DNA from: CAZXBB01 sp964638815
GTDB lineage: Bacteria > Planctomycetota > Phycisphaerae > Phycisphaerales > SM1A02
Direction of reading: 5' to 3'
Assembly: GCA_964638815.1 (NCBI GenBank)
Contig: CAZXBB010000383.1
Span: 1 to 5,844, forward strand
Length of the DNA: 5,844 nucleotides
Part shown: one piece after another, positions 5,727 through 5,844 of the stretch
How the letters are laid out: each line of letters begins with the position of its first letter
How positions within the stretch are numbered: position 1 is the first letter of the stretch
Position numbers and translations under genes: made by a program
Notes under the pieces: model-generated
Databases searched by the model: none
Told to the model about the DNA's origin: nothing
The model's input: only the letters and a program-made list of their open reading frames with translations

Positions 5727-5844
5727 CGACGAGCGGCGGCGACCGGCCGAGACTGCGGAGCTGCGGCGGCTGCGGCGCCGGATCGATGCGCTCGACCGGA
5801 AGCTCGTCGCGCTGCTCAACGAGCGGGCCGAGCTTGCGCGCGAG
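5719..5844 (+). CDS. Chorismate mutase, AroQ-fold, N-terminal part (runs off the window)
   Basis: The first 42 codons of a gene cut by the right edge. After a charged 14-residue leader, the segment LRRRIDALDRKLVALLNERAELARE matches helix 1 of AroQ-class chorismate mutases, with an I-D-x-L-D core followed by L-x-x-L-L-x-E-R. Arg19 and Arg36 align with E. coli P-protein Arg11 and Arg28, both substrate-binding residues. It would convert chorismate to prephenate at the entry to phenylalanine and tyrosine synthesis. GTG 5719 is the best start: it overlaps the last eight bases of aroQ, and the upstream GGGGG run gives only a poor ribosome site. Whether this is a stand-alone mutase or the N-terminus of a mutase-prephenate dehydratase, mutase-prephenate dehydrogenase or mutase-DAHP synthase fusion cannot be told from the part present, so no gene symbol is given. 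Confidence 0.85.
   Translation, partial: MPDDERRRPAETAELRRLRRRIDALDRKLVALLNERAELARE

Noticed and set aside
5731..5782. Repetitive CGG/CTG-like triplets at the start of the chorismate mutase gene
   Set aside because: They are explained by Arg/Leu codons of an amphipathic helix in a GC-rich genome, not a regular tandem repeat.

Overview
This window is one densely packed plus-strand operon for chorismate (shikimate pathway) biosynthesis from a very GC-rich bacterium. Codon third positions are almost all G or C, and GTG serves as a start codon several times. The gene content (class II-type EPSP synthase, a shikimate kinase/3-dehydroquinate synthase fusion, a type II dehydroquinase) and the Ala/Gly/Glu-rich protein tails would suit a high-GC Chloroflexota or actinobacterial-type genome. 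That placement is inference with low confidence; nothing here fixes the taxon.

Layout, left to right, all on the plus strand: aroA (EPSP synthase, 18-1409); aroE (shikimate dehydrogenase, 1406-2299); aroC (chorismate synthase, 2296-3624); a fused aroK-aroB gene (shikimate kinase plus 3-dehydroquinate synthase, 3634-5289); aroQ (type II 3-dehydroquinate dehydratase, 5286-5726); and the first 42 codons of an AroQ-fold chorismate mutase (5719 to the window edge). Junctions are 4-base overlaps (aroA/aroE, aroE/aroC, aroKB/aroQ), a 9-base gap (aroC/aroKB) and an 8-base overlap (aroQ/chorismate mutase). This implies one polycistronic mRNA with translational coupling. There is no intergenic stretch long enough to hold a promoter or terminator, and I saw neither.

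Together the five complete genes encode six of the seven steps from DAHP to chorismate: AroB makes 3-dehydroquinate, AroQ dehydrates it, AroE reduces it to shikimate, AroK phosphorylates shikimate, AroA adds enolpyruvate and AroC eliminates phosphate to give chorismate. Gene order does not follow reaction order. Only the first enzyme, DAHP synthase, is missing and presumably lies outside the window. The chorismate mutase at the right edge leads toward prephenate, so the operon probably continues into phenylalanine/tyrosine synthesis.

The most noteworthy points are the AroK-AroB fusion; the fact that aroC and aroKB share a reading frame with one TAG and three codons between them, after a linker-like AroC tail; the full set of class II EPSP synthase motifs with glycine kept at the glyphosate-contact position; and low-complexity tails or inserts in three enzymes. 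I found no mobile elements, CRISPR, RNA genes or undescribed system.
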